From Catonia carolina (lineage: Eukaryota; Arthropoda; Insecta; Hemiptera; Achilidae), in assembly GCA_035578175.1 (NCBI GenBank), contig JAQMRL010000001.1, positions 376,717,220 to 376,781,219 on the forward strand: 64,000 nt of DNA, given 5' to 3'. Below, in pieces: positions 23,391 through 34,382 of the stretch (its first letter is position 1; every line of letters begins with the position of its first letter). The notes under the pieces are model-generated. The model did no database searches, had not been told where the DNA came from, and was given only the letters and a program-made list of their open reading frames with translations. Both the position numbers and the translations under genes were made by a program.

Positions 23391-23945
23391 ACGATTTACC
23401 GCCATCAAAATAGCCATTTATCGTTACAAATACGTCTTCATCCATTAGATCTTCATCATTAGGTCTTCAATGGAATTCATCCACTCCTATATATAGATCA
23501 TTAGTTTACTCCACCTAGCTGGAAAATAGTAAATGTTCATTGCCAACCTACTCTCCACCATTACTAACATACTATCTTACAAAGTGAGTTAACTGTCTTT
23601 TATATGATCAATAAATAAAAATGTCATGTAAACTTTCTTTGAAATCTGTTCATTAACTTGACCTGGCATGGTTAATTAACAATGTCTCCAGCAACTAATT
23701 TCAATAAGCTGTTATTATGCTTTTAAATTTTAACTGGAGATTTTACAAATGGTGAGATATACCCCACATATTTATATTCATATTCATATTTAGTATGAAA
23801 TCCTTAAAAAGGTTTCGATTAATGTTTTTGTAAAATTACAAAATTGGGTTAATGTCTACAAAATGACTGGGGTAAGGATTTGAGGCAAGAAGTAATCAGG
23901 GACGAGCACTAAATGTGTTATACTTTAGTGAAGTGAACCAGTTTA
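23391..23945. other. No gene seen
   Basis: Moderately AT-rich spacer. TCTTCATCCATTAGATCTTCATCATTAGGTCTTC near 23430 is a short direct repetition only. Confidence 0.5.
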
Positions 23946-24044
23946 AAAATTTCAGTGATGGAAAAGTTCCAAACCTGACCGGGAACCGAACCCGGGACCC
24001 CAGCATAGAAGCCAGTTGCGCTAACCACTACGGCAACGGGCCGA
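23946..24044 (-). mobile_element. SINE family S2, head-only copy
   Basis: On the minus strand it reads CGTAGTGGTTAGCGCAACTG (A-box side), CCCGGGTTCGGTTCCCGGTC (B box) and AGGTTTGGAACTTTTCC. Compared with the copy at 35100, the body is missing. It is directly joined to a perfect hairpin at 24045. Confidence 0.75.
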
Positions 24045-24092
24045 CCGATATTTTATAGCGGCAGATAAATATCTGCCGCTATAAAATATCGG
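24045..24092. repeat. Perfect 23-bp inverted repeat with 2-nt loop
   Basis: CCGATATTTTATAGCGGCAG plus ATA, then AA, then the exact reverse complement. A near-zero loop with perfect arms is rare by chance at this length and is typical of template-switch (foldback) mutations. It touches the S2 head on its left. Confidence 0.9.
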
Positions 24093-25174
24093 CCAATAAT
24101 CAATAAATAAATAAATATCGGCAAATTTTTCTAATTATATAATAATACTTAATCGAACAAATAGAGTTGTCAAAGAGAAGTATGGTTTTTCTGAAATACC
24201 AGTGACACTATTTGTAGAATTTGAAGGACAGACCATTGATATATTTTTAAATAGAAATATTAATTCAAGAAAAAGAAACAGACAAAAATTATACGACTCC
24301 TTGTTATTACGTTGGTACCTTATTTTCTTCGCCTACTCCGTTGTAAGAAGGAAATAAATAGAGGAACTTCGTGCAATAAAAAGTACTACAATGAAAATGA
24401 GATTCTCTTCTAAAATGAGAAAACTAAACAGTTTTGTTGACCTGAATTTTTTTTTAAAATCACTAGCTACTACAAACAATGAGCGTTCTAAAATTCTGAG
24501 TATGAGTCGGTGTTACTTACATAATTAACTTAGTATTGTAAAGTACTAATAGTATTTTCAGCATTGTAAGTAGACTGTGAAAATAATTATAGGCTACTAG
24601 ACTTTCTAAATTTTGTTTCGAGTTGTTATACTGTATTAAAGTATAAGTCAGTGGCGAGTATTCAAGGAGATCTAGATTATCTAAGATGCATTATAAAAAA
24701 CTTATAGCTATAAATATAGGTTTTTTGTTTTTGTTTTGTTTTGAGAGGTGATGTCTACTTAAGCCTTAGCTTTGCGCAGATAATGATATGAGGGTGATTT
24801 ACGTACACATGAAAAAATGCCAGACCTGTTAGGGAATTCGGACCACTTGTAACTGAACGTAATTCTTTCCGATACGAAAGGCGATATAGCGCATGTGTAA
24901 CAGTACTGAGCTAACACTACACTCAGTAGTTAAGTAAGAATAGTATATTAACTGCTGACTTTGCGTATAACCACTGCTGGAGGTCATCTCTGAAATCGTG
25001 TATCTGAGGCCAAGCCAGAAGCTAGTGTACATTGAGCTGTGCTGCATGTTTCGTGTAATTTATGTGCGTTTGTTCTAGTATGTTTATTTTTATGTGTATT
25101 TTTCAATATACGTATATATATTATTGCAACATTACATATGAACAGGATAAAGATGCTTACAATAAGATGCACTG
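24093..25174. other. No gene; partial S2 SINE at 24780-24845
   Basis: Mostly AT-rich. At about 24780-24845 the string CATGAAAAAATGCCAGACCT matches the S2 body, followed by a damaged B-box region (GGGAATTCGGACC). The overlapping minus-strand ORFs at 24829-25202 have no recognisable domain. Confidence 0.45.
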
Positions 25175-25645
25175 ACTCCAGCATATATGCGGAACTATCC
25201 ACCGAACCTTAAAAAATAGCACCAGCAAAAACACGAGAGTGAGATTTTATAAAAACAATAGCAGTGCCGACCCTATTCTATGGCAGTGAAACTTGGGTAC
25301 TTCAAAGCAACAGGAGAGTAGATTCCAAGCACCTGAAATGAAATTTCTTTGACATACGTATGTATACACTACTCTAGTATACACTAGAGAAGATCATTAT
25401 AAGAATACCGAGAGAAGGAAAGAACTCAACATCTTCTCTAGAAACCACAGGGTATCTCAAAACAGAATGTAGTGGTTGGAGCGTGTACGCAGAATGAGGG
25501 AGGATAGGATACCTAAGCAAACACTGGGCTATAAACCGGAGGGAAAGAGAACGAGGACGCCCGAGAAAGAGATGGGCATATTTGTGAGGTTTGGAAAAGG
25601 CAGAGTTGCATAATCCTTGAAAGGCAGAAGAAGAAGAAGATAACC
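25175..25645 (+). mobile_element. Decayed LINE fragment, reverse-transcriptase C-terminus
   Basis: The coding trace reads ICGTIHRTLKNSTSKNTRVR then FYK in one frame, shifts to VPTLFYGSETWVLQSNRR, and later continues WLERVRRMREDRIPKQTLGY and GKRTRGRPRKRW. These are the thumb and tail motifs of a LINE ORF2. Frame shifts and stops intervene. It ends with a GAAGAAGAAGAAG tail, so the 3' end is intact. Confidence 0.85.
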
Positions 25646-26280
25646 TTTTACTTCATTCACTCTCTTAACGTTTTCTCGGAAAATAACTGATTTATTTTCA
25701 TTAAATTAATTTACATTAATATATTACTTATTTTTAATTAAATTAATTTAGTATTTAACATTCCACATTTATGTGTAGCAAACAGGGATTGTGGATCATG
25801 ATTTAAGTTCAAAAAAGGAAGGGGGTTTATTTTATAAGAGATTACCTTCTGTGTGAATCCATCCTCCACCACTAATAAATCCGAATGCCAATCAGCTTAT
25901 TAGATTATTTGTTAAATTTACAGATTAATCAGGATAGTGTAACGAAATTAAACGAATAACACATAAGAAAAGCTGAATGCGGAAAAATACATTTTGTCAA
26001 ATCAGAATTTATAATGAGTTTGCACAAGTATCAATTTTAAAATACAAATCTACTGTATTTATGTTTTAAAAAAATTGCCAAAGTTTTGTTACTTCTTTGT
26101 AAGCTTTTCTAAGAGAAGTTTGGAGTTCTTTATATGTAAATTTGAATTTCTTTCGAATCACAACGTATTTTAATATTATTAATTTAAAAGAACGCACTGG
26201 CTGAAAGCCAAGTGCATTCAGATTCCAGTCGTTTTATATAGGTCAGGGATTTTAGTTGAATTCTAAAAGCGATTTAGAAT
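25646..26280. other. No gene seen
   Basis: AT-rich spacer between a LINE tail and the duplicated block. Confidence 0.5.
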
Positions 26281-26454
26281 ATGTTGAATTGGTCTTATTA
26301 AAGCTTTATTATTGAACACTTCCTTGTTAATTGTACCGATTTATTTTTGAAAATAAATTACCGCATAATTATTTGTACATGTTTGTCTGTGGTTGCAATT
26401 TTTTTGCTTACTTTAATTCAAATTTAAGTCTAAAAGTTGTGATAGTTTAATAAT
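26281..26454 (+). repeat. 174-bp block duplicated identically at 27204-27377
   Basis: By direct comparison the two copies are identical over 174 bp, starting ATGTTGAATTGGTC and ending GATAGTTTAATAAT. This copy merges smoothly with flanking AT-rich DNA, so it is the likely source. No ORF or tail. Confidence 0.9.
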
Positions 26455-26982
26455 TTTATATAAGTTATCCAATTTGATTATCAAATTTTACAAACATTTG
26501 GTTTTCTTATGTACCGAACATACAGAAATTTGTAAGAAAGGTATTCAGAAATAATTGGGTTACTTCAATGCCTAATACACGTACATACTGCGTACATTGT
26601 ACATACTGTGTACTGAAAAAGTACGCAGACCTTGATTAGTTTTGATTTTTGAAATAAATAAATAAAAGATTTGAAAAATATATTTTAAAACTTGGTTAAA
26701 TCTATTATGGAATGCAGATTTGCATCCCAAAGTAGATTTAACAGTGCCTTTACTAAATTGAATGAAGTTTGCAAATAATTACTCCAATAGTAAGATTCCA
26801 TGAAATAAATCAGACCCTTCTTTAAGAATTGCTTATTGATTTTTTAAGGATCTGTTACTGTTTTGAATTAGTTATTTGTTTCCATTTTAACATTTTCCAG
26901 GTTGGTGTTTTTGTTTTGTTCGAAATTATTCGTTTCACTTATGCGTTTAACCTATGTCCTCTATTGACTCCAAGACTAAAAA

Positions 26983-28160
26983 AAAAATATTTGGTATAAA
27001 ACACTCACACAACTTCCTCTTGACAATGCAAATAATGAACAATATAACCTAATATTAATAACAAAACATTATAAATAAACAAAAAACTAAACTCAAAAAA
27101 CATAACCTTATTTTAATCAGGAGTGAATGATGCAAAATGGAAATCAATCTCAGTTTGGCTTAAAAATACGGAAAATTACTCTTTCACCTAAACTAGCTCT
27201 CCAATGTTGAATTGGTCTTATTAAAGCTTTATTATTGAACACTTCCTTGTTAATTGTACCGATTTATTTTTGAAAATAAATTACCGCATAATTATTTGTA
27301 CATGTTTGTCTGTGGTTGCAATTTTTTTGCTTACTTTAATTCAAATTTAAGTCTAAAAGTTGTGATAGTTTAATAATATAAAGCAAATTACAAAAGATGT
27401 AGGGTGTTACAGGTATGTAGATATGAAACGACTTGCGCAAGATAGAACAGCTTGGAGAAATGCATCAAACCAGTCGAGAGACTGATGACAAAAAAAAAAA
27501 AAAAAATTAGGCATCTACTAGGCTCAGTAGAGAAAAATGCTCAAAAGAAAAGTTGTAATCTGTTAATTTCCTATAAATTTGATTATACACTTTTGTCGTA
27601 AAATGCATACTAAGGCTGAAATCTTAAAAAATCAAATCTATTACACATTAGTATTTTAAATTCTCTATAACTTTTATTAAATAAATTTTTGCGCTAAAAT
27701 GCATATTAAAGCGGTAATATTAAAAAAAAAAACAATTTTTACGTAAAAACAGTCTCACCAAGAATTTCAGAAAACATGGCGCCTACCCTTTCTTGTAGAG
27801 CATGAAAAATTTAGTTAACCAGGTGATTTTTAAAAAAATCGTGGGACCCGTTTTTGAGAAAATCGCAAAAAAGTGAAAAATTACATGAATAAACTACTAC
27901 TTCCGGTTGACCGATTTTGATGAAAATGTTCGTGTCCGGGTCCTTTAGTAGTATCTAACGTAAGTTTAGAGTTCGTACTATGTTCCGTTCTTGAGATATC
28001 TTGTTGACACACACACACAGACACAGACCATTCGATAAAAACATGTTTTTTGGGGTTCAGGGAGTCTGAAAACGTGTAGATCCGGTGAAAACTATTCCGA
28101 AAATTTGACATGAAAACAATACTTTCCTTCTTATATATTCATATAGGCAAGAGAAAATAA
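26983..28160 (-). mobile_element. Helentron-like element, copy 6, with a chimeric insertion
   Basis: Full family in reverse: TTTGGTATAAAACACTCACAC at the left, then CCTCTTGACAATGCAAATAA, the TTACACATTAGT-like blocks, ACTTCCGGTTGACCGATTTTG, a CA microsatellite at about 28011-28022, and finally TATATTCATATAGGCAAGAG with AAAGTAAAA-like end. About 310 bp at 27199-27520 do not belong to the family. The 76-codon minus-strand ORF is a shadow. Confidence 0.8.
27199..27520 (+). mobile_element. Chimeric retro-insertion: copied local DNA + LINE 3' end + poly(A)
   Basis: Inside the Helentron-like copy lie, in order, the 174-bp duplicate of 26281-26454, a LINE ORF2 terminus reading RLAQDRTAWRNASNQSRD before two stops, and a run of 17 A. 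The surrounding family reads ACTAG-GCTC at this point, and ACTAGCTC / ACTAGGCTC flank the insert as a probable target duplication; about 10 bases (TTAGGCATCT) after the A-run are unexplained. The join of unrelated DNA to a LINE end suggests template switching during reverse transcription. Confidence 0.75.
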
Positions 28161-28840
28161 AACCACTTACAAACGTAACGTGAAACTATGATGAATATCT
28201 GTGCATAAAATTATTTCATTTTGAATATTGAATAACATTGAATAGGTATTCTTTATAGAAAATAATTTTTCTTTTGACAGATAACGTTCTGTTTACTAAT
28301 CAAATATTTGTGAAATTGATACCAATTAATCAATGAAATTTGACATATTTGCTATTATACAGTGTTTAATTACGGAGATCTATAACAGTAATTGATGAGT
28401 TGTCATTCGCGTCAGATTTCGAAACTTTGACGTTAGATTACGTAGGCTATGTGGTTTGAAATTAACATTAGACTTTTATTATTTATCATTACGAATTGGT
28501 TCTTAGAGTGCTAGGATAATATTGTTCTAGTGGAAGAGGAGTTCTTATTAGGGTGTAAGTTTATCAGTTAATCATAAACAATCTTTTAGATTGCCTCTTA
28601 TTTTGTGCCATTTAATACATTCTATAAGCGGTTTACTTACAATTGCTGATAATTTCTCTTGTAACTTTAACCATACTTTATAATTTTTATAATAAGAAGC
28701 GTTTGCATTAAATAATAATAAATAAGTAGTAATATTCGTCTGTCAACAACTTAAGGCCCTTCAAAAGAGAATAACATCGTCATTTTTACAATATATGGAA
28801 ACTTACGTACGATTACTAAAAAATGTATAATTATTAAAGT
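28161..28840. other. No gene seen
   Basis: AT-rich spacer without a supportable feature. Confidence 0.5.
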
Positions 28841-28970
28841 TACTTCAACAGATTGATCATTAGCAATTACGTTGAGTTACGAAACGTATAATAATTTTTC
28901 AGACCCTAGCCGTAATTGAACCCGAGATTTTCCGCTTTACAGCGCTGCATGCACTAGGCCACAGAGGTGA
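28841..28970 (-). mobile_element. SINE family S1, decayed copy
   Basis: On the minus strand it has CACCTCTGTGGCCTAGTGCA, GGGTTCAATTACGGCTAGGG (weakened B box) and TCTGAAAAATTATTATACG. The body ends in AATTGCTAATGATCAATC, the diverged S1 tail block. Confidence 0.7.
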
Positions 28971-29002
28971 TCAAAAATGAAAAAAATGACGTAGATTAGT
29001 TT

Positions 29003-29148
29003 AAGTCACATGAACACTTTGGTCATTAGCGACTACTGTGGGATGGAGAAGGTGGGTTTAAACGTGTAATAAATTCCAGGCCTTAGCCGAGAATCGAATC
29101 CGTTCGCTGTAAAGTAGGTTGCGTTCACAAGTAAGTCACAGAGGCGGT
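29003..29148 (-). mobile_element. SINE family S1, decayed copy
   Basis: On the minus strand it has CCGCCTCTGTGACTTACTTG, GGATTCGATTCTCGGCTAAGG, CCTGGAATTTATTACACG and the tail block GTCGCTAATGACCAAAG. It follows the previous S1 copy by about 30 bp in the same orientation. Confidence 0.7.
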
Positions 29149-29334
29149 AAAACTAAGATTTGAGTTATATATTTTACCAACTTTTAAACTACCTAATCAT
29201 TTTATTATAATTATTTCATATTAACTATAGCTGGTACCTAGTGTAAAGAAGGTTCTAATCTTAAAATATATTATGACAGATTCTAAGATAATATTTATAT
29301 ACACAGTTATTTTGGTTTGTTTATTTTTAAGTTA

Positions 29335-29480
29335 CGTTTGCAGCTGGTTATTAGCAATTACTGTGAATTATGCAAATAAAATGGTGGGTATTGACGCTAA
29401 TTTTTTTTTATTGATGATGATACTTCATAAATCTAGCCGAGAATCAAATCCGGGACCTTCCACTTTGTAGGCCACCATTA
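29335..29480 (-). mobile_element. SINE family S1, decayed copy
   Basis: On the minus strand it has ATGGTGGCCTACAAAGTGG, AAGGTCCCGGATTTGATTC (B-box side) and the tail block AATTGCTAATAACCAGCTG. The body contains an extra T/A run. The 65-codon plus-strand ORF at 29273-29470 is a reading through it. Confidence 0.65.
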
Positions 29481-29626
29481 AACTGTTATTTAATAGTATT
29501 GAAAGTATTATACAAGATAATTTAAGAACTTTTGTTCAGAATAAAATGCCAGTTTCATTAAAAGTTGTTTTACTTAACGATCGAATTTGTTTACATTTAG
29601 ACTTTTAACGCTATTTGGTAATTCAT

Positions 29627-30270
29627 TTAAGAACCGGATGGAGTTGTGATGAATGCCTTTTGAGAACTTAGACGTTCTGTATCCACTCTGAACTCTTCAT
29701 TAGACGAGTTCCTTAAGCGTAGTTAAAATTATTTATTGTAAAAAAACTCTGTATTTCCGTAACCATAAACGTTAGTGAATTAAATTTTCTATAAATATGC
29801 GAGATCGTTACTTATGTAAAATTTATTATATGGGGAATAATTAAATATAAAAGAAAAAAGTCTCAATTTACTTTATAAACTTACATAAAAGAGTAGACAT
29901 AAGTACTTATAAATACGACATAAATACTTCTTGAATATTAATAAATAAATTATTATTTAATAAAGGCATAAGTGAAAGCTTGTTAGCCTGAAACAATAGG
30001 TACGGACAATACTCAATTAAAAAAAAATCAAAGTAATCAAAAACCTTCTTATAAAATTCCTAAAAAAAATCATTAGTAAAAGACTCCTGCCTAAAAGTAA
30101 CTATATCACTATGGATAATGGAAAATTATGGACAACTATTGATAACTATGGTATGGCTAAAAATAACTGTTAACTACCATGGTAACTATGAACGCAACTA
30201 TGATATGCTGAAACGACCACAATTAAGAACCGGATGGAGTTGTGATGAAAACCTTTTGAGAACTTAGACG
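29627..30270 (+). repeat. Pair of 48-bp direct repeats at 29627-29674 and 30223-30270
   Basis: TTAAGAACCGGATGGAGTTG, TGATGAA and CCTTTTGAGAACTTAGACG occur in both places with two differences. The intervening 550 bp are AT-rich and include irregular ACTATGG-like repeats (30110-30215). The origin is unknown; the repeats could be remnants of one element or of a duplication. Confidence 0.75.
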
Positions 30271-31526
30271 ATCATTAGATTTAGGGTCGATCAGATTAGT
30301 TTTAGGACGATAATATTATAGGTTTAGATGATTCATCTAAACGCTTCTTGATAAAACTTATACTACTATACAATCACACGCATCTAGAAGAAATTCTGTT
30401 TCACGATTCAGCTGAAGTGGGCCTTTAGTAAAACAGCTGTGTGGTACCAAATCCTACTGTCGAGATCCTTGATGAACATTGGAACTTGAGTTAAGAAGAA
30501 ATCATACAGATCATATCCATTCCGACGAAGGCTGTACGCCAGTATTCCTGCAGGAAGATTTAAAGAGTTAAGTTTGTCTGCATATGAATGGAGTCAAAAA
30601 GCACTGTCTTGATCACATGTCGCTGTCACCTTTCCAGCTAGTCCACATTACCCAAAAATTAAGAATTCCAAACTGCCACAACATATTTAGGGTGAATGTA
30701 GATAGATGTAAATCCTCATAAATAACTGCCTAGACATAGGATAAAAGGTCCTGGTCACCAAATAAAAGGTGCGATTGAGCTGCTTGATCAACTGACAAAA
30801 AAAAAATCAGTAGATACAGTGACACTAAGGTCGTTACGGATGGTACCTCAATCCGAAACCATAAAGGTTGCATTCAGTAAGGTGGCTAAGTCAGAATAAG
30901 GAATATATTGCAGATCGAAAGCAAAGAAATTGTCCTTTTATCCTTAGGCCTACTTTAGTTCTTATTTATATTTTGTTACGAACAAGTAAAACAGTTTTTA
31001 AATAACAAAAACTTAGTTTGTAATAAAAACATACATTTACAAGTTCGGTACAAAAATTTAAATAAATAAACTATTATTCAATACTATTCTCGGGAATAAT
31101 TATTAATAATATTTGTTGATATCTAACACTACAACCAAAAAGGTTATAGTTATTTGGGTTGTCTGAAAACTTCGTAACAGAAACAAATCATCAAACTTAG
31201 GAGTCAACGTAGAAGTTGACCTTGAGAACCCCCGTAGGGATTACGCGATAAATACATACATAGTATACGTGTGTATGTGTGTGTGAATTTGAAGGGTTTC
31301 TCAATAGACAGAATTTCACTCAAGTAGATTTCCACAACATAAAATTCAATACGTCATTTAATTCTAATTTAATAATAAAAATGTAATTACTTTCAATAAA
31401 AAAAACTCAATATAATTTTAAGTGTTAGGTACAAGGCTTAATTCCCTGATAGAATTTAAAAATGTTTGCGCGTTAAAATCAAACTTTCATAAATCACAGC
31501 AATCAATAATGATCAAGTTTTTTATC
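30271..31526. other. No gene identified
   Basis: The part 30330-30690 is less AT-rich and may derive from an old coding element, but every frame has frequent stops and no motif was recognised. The rest is AT-rich, with a short GT-rich run near 31265. Confidence 0.4.
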
Positions 31527-31668
31527 AGCAGCCACCTCTGGGGACAGTGTTAGCGCGCTAAAATTCTTATCTGAACATCCGTGGTTCAATTCCCGGATCT
31601 TGAAAATGTTTACACGGGTAAACTAAAGAAAATTGTTCCATAAACTAGTGCAGTCACTAATAACAGAA
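31527..31668 (+). mobile_element. SINE family S1, plus-strand copy
   Basis: GCAGCCACCTCTGGGGACAG, GTTAGCGCGCTAAAATTC (A-box side) and GTGGTTCAATTCCCGGATC (B box). The body ends CTAGTGCAGTCACTAATAAC. The head and body match S1 with scattered changes. Confidence 0.7.
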
Positions 31669-31700
31669 CTTTTAGGTGGTTTTAAATAATTCATACTAGT

Positions 31701-32171
31701 AATATAAAATTCTGCCCGTAACAGATAGGTAGAGTGTCAAATATTTACACTCAATCTGTTCGTTACAGGGCTAAAATAAATAGTTCTATTTCTTATCACA
31801 TGGTCAGCCAATTAAATGACTGAATCATTTAAGAACAGTAGGTAGTAGTAGTAAGTAGTAGTAGTAGTAGTAGTAAGATAGTAGGTCATTTAAGAACAGT
31901 AGTATATCATTTAATAGTAGAACTTTCAGAGGAACATCTCCTCTGAAAGTGATGAATTTCATTATATAGCCAGACCCTGTGGTGAATGAAGTGAAGGTGT
32001 CATTTGCAGAGTGGAAAATATGTGCTTTTCAGAGGGCCCGGCATGCTGATAAGCGTACTTTTTCACTCAGTGAGGAAGGCAGGGGTAAACCACCTCACTC
32101 CTCGTTTTACTTAGTAAAACCTCTTCAGGTTCAAACCAGCCTTTAAGCTGATGACCTAAGCAATATAAAAT
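31701..32171 (+). mobile_element. SINE family S4 with 10-bp target duplication and GTA expansion
   Basis: Flanked by AATATAAAAT at 31701-31710 and 32162-32171. It starts TCTGCCCGTAACAGATAGGT and ends CTTTAAGCTGATGACCTAAG. A GTA-repeat tract (about 31839-31886) has grown inside the AAGAACAGAAGAGGTAGAGG block, and the AAGAACAG part is repeated after it. The overlapping 99-codon minus-strand ORF is a shadow. Confidence 0.8.
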
Positions 32172-32236
32172 ATAAAATTTATAATTTAAATATAAAATAC
32201 TGGGAACAGAATACAAAAGAGAACTTGCTGCCACCT

Positions 32237-32594
32237 GGATCAGCTGAAAAACTAAGTAAAACGAGAAGTGAGGTGGTTTGCACTCCCTAAAGACTTCCTC
32301 TGAGTGGAAAAGTATGCTCATCAGCATGCCAGGCCCTCTGAAAAACATTAACTTTCCACCTGGCAAATAACACCTTCACTTAATTTTTCACAGGGTCTGG
32401 CTGTACAATGAAATTCGTAACTCTAAGAGGAGATAACTCTGACTAGTGTCTTTTGCACCTCTACCACTTCTGTTCTAAAATGCTTAAGTCATAGAATTGG
32501 CTGACCATTTGATATAAAACAGAACTATTTTTTGTAGCCCTGGAACTAGCAAATCGAGTGAAAATAATTTAAAACTCCACCTGCCTGATATAAG
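32237..32594 (-). mobile_element. SINE family S4, truncated at its tail end
   Basis: Contains AAGTAAAACGAGAAGTGAGG, CAGCATGCCAGGCCCTCTGA and ACAGGGTCTGGCTGTACAAT in S4 order on the minus strand. The GGTTTGAACCTGTAGAGG part and the CAA tail are absent. It lies only 65 bp from the oppositely oriented copy at 31701. Confidence 0.75.
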
Positions 32595-32826
32595 CAAACA
32601 TCTGATATAAAATATACAATGGTTTCATTGTAAATATTTTTTATGGTAAGATACTGGGTTAAAAAAAGGGGAGACCAATGAACGAGAACGTAGAAGGTTT
32701 ACTGAAACAAATTGTATCTCAATAAGTGTACTTAAACAAGAAAAATATGGTTACAGAAAGAAATTCTTGGTTAAAACAACAAGGCAAAGATTTTAGAATA
32801 TGGACAAATGAATTATTAAATTAATT

Positions 32827-33243
32827 TATCAACTTGTTGTTGTTGTTTAGGTCATCAGCCAAAAGGCTGGTTTGAACCTGTAGAGGTTTTACTAAGTAAA
32901 TCGAGGAGTGAGGTGGTTTACCATTGCCTTCCTCACTGAGTGGAAAAGTACACTTATCAGTATGCCGGGCCCTCTGAAAAGCACATATTCTCCACTCTGC
33001 AAATGACACTTTCACTTAATTCACCACAGGGTCTGGCTGTATAATGAAATCCATTACTTTCAGAGGAGATAACTCTGATTAGTGTCTTTTACACCTCTAC
33101 CTCTTCTGTTCTTAAATGATTCAGTCATTTAATTGGCTGACCACATTATAAGAAGCAGAACTATTTATTTTAGCCCTGCAACTAACAGATTGAGTGTAAA
33201 TAATTTGACACTCCACCTGTCTGTTATGGGCAAATATCAACTT
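32827..33243 (-). mobile_element. SINE family S4, complete, 9-bp target duplication
   Basis: TATCAACTT flanks the 399-bp element (32836-33234). On the minus strand it runs from GCCCATAACAGACAGGTGGA to TTGGCTGATGACCTAAACAA followed by a four-unit ACA tail. This is one of the clearest copies for defining the family consensus. Confidence 0.9.
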
Positions 33244-33384
33244 AAAAATTATAAATGTTTTTACATTATATATTTAACGATATACAGTTTTTAGAAATAT
33301 AAAGTAATGTATAAAGTAATTTAATTACTTAAGAGGTTGTAAGAGGTTCACGTACGTGTGATTGCAATAATTAAATAAATGAGG

Positions 33385-33488
33385 CTATAAAAGCATTTTA
33401 TTGTATACAGTATATCGAGTAAATATATCAGATTCGTTTATTATGTGCGGTAATTCCGGGCTTGTAAGACTATCGCTTGTTATCTTGA
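33385..33488 (-). CDS. Candidate terminal exon of an unrecognised gene
   Basis: On the minus strand a pyrimidine-containing acceptor (TTTTGTGTAAATATAG) at 33489-33490 precedes a 34-codon frame reading KITSDSLTSPELPHIINESD onward to NKMLL and a TAG stop. ACAATAAAATG within it contains an AATAAA hexamer. Its phase (two leading bases) fits directly after the candidate exon at 36198-36335. The same frame is open upstream as part of an 84-codon ORF (33385-33639), so an unspliced chance ORF is the main alternative. No family recognised. Confidence 0.22.
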
Positions 33489-33799
33489 CTATATTTACAC
33501 AAAACAAAGAAAATGTGTTACACTTCAGTACATAAGTTATTACTTTTAATAACGTATAATTGAAACTGTAAAATATTAAATTCATTAATGGTTTTAATAT
33601 GAACATAAAAAAAGGTTTATGAAAGTGGAACGTAGCCAAATAGTGTTAAGGTTATAATGAACATACGAGGTTTAATACACATTGATGTATGTAATATGGG
33701 TTAAATACTCGTCTATACAATATGAAGAAATTTGTAATCTTATCCTTCGGTACAGTTTGGTCATTGTTTTTTAACACCTTCATCGATTTTTATCTCATG

Positions 33800-34230
33800 G
33801 AATTCTTCTTCTTTTTGTTGTGTAATATCCTCTACCAGATGATTGCCATCACATTTTCCATTCTATCATTGTCTATGACCGTATGTACAAGTTCTTTCAC
33901 AGAACGCAGTCCAGTTTACTGACGAATGTTACAAAGCCACGACATCTTTCTTCAGTCCTCGATAATTACTTTCAAGAGTTGATACCTTTTATTCAGCACA
34001 ACACGAGCTAAGTTTACAGTCTTTCATTTTTTTATCGTTGCAAGCATCTCTCTCTCTCTCCCCCTCTCTCTCTTTATCGAGTCTCCTGAGAACCCTCTCG
34101 TTCACCATTCTCGCCATCCATAGTACTTTGAATATCCTTCGGTAAATCCTCATTTTAAGAGCTTTCAATCAATCTGTAATGATAGTCTAACTTTCTACTC
34201 CGTATAAAAGCAAAGATAGTCTAGTCCGAG
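33800..34230 (-). mobile_element. Decayed LINE fragment, reverse-transcriptase C-terminus
   Basis: On the minus strand the trace reads LLYGVES, stop, then LKALKMRIYRRIFKVLWMAR and MVNERVLRRLDKE. After a GA-rich microsatellite it continues RYQLLKVIIED, SWLCNIRQ, TGLRSVKELVHTVIDNDRM and ENVMAII, with a GAAGAAGAA tail. This is the standard order of a LINE ORF2 C-terminus (GVESWT, WCYRRIL, NEEVLRR, SWLRNLR, ANMIAN). Several stops and shifts. The 66-codon plus-strand ORF at 33722-33922 is a shadow. Confidence 0.85.
34049..34078 (+). repeat. CT microsatellite inside a LINE relic
   Basis: TCTCTCTCTCTCCCCCTCTC and CTCT continuation. It interrupts the coding trace of the LINE between the KE(R) residues and the next recognisable block. 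Confidence 0.85.
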
Positions 34231-34382
34231 AATCTTACTGAAAGCTAAAGATTAAAATCTAAGTTTGTTAAAATGTTTGTATTGTATTTTTAAAATATAC
34301 TCAATTCATTTAATGCCCAGGTTTGACGGAAATGCTCTACAAAACCCAAAAACCCACCCAAACACTTGGAAATAGGAGGTTT

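Noticed and set aside
29627..30270. Long terminal repeats of an LTR retrotransposon
   Set aside because: The repeats are only 48 bp, lack TG..CA ends, and the interior has no gag, protease or polymerase trace.
30330..30690. Possible degenerate coding sequence
   Set aside because: Somewhat less AT-rich, but all six frames have frequent stops and I could match no motif.
32067..32366. 99-codon minus-strand ORF
   Set aside because: It spans two S4 SINE copies and the spacer between them. Related short ORFs at 32821, 37976 and 44772 are the same shadow.
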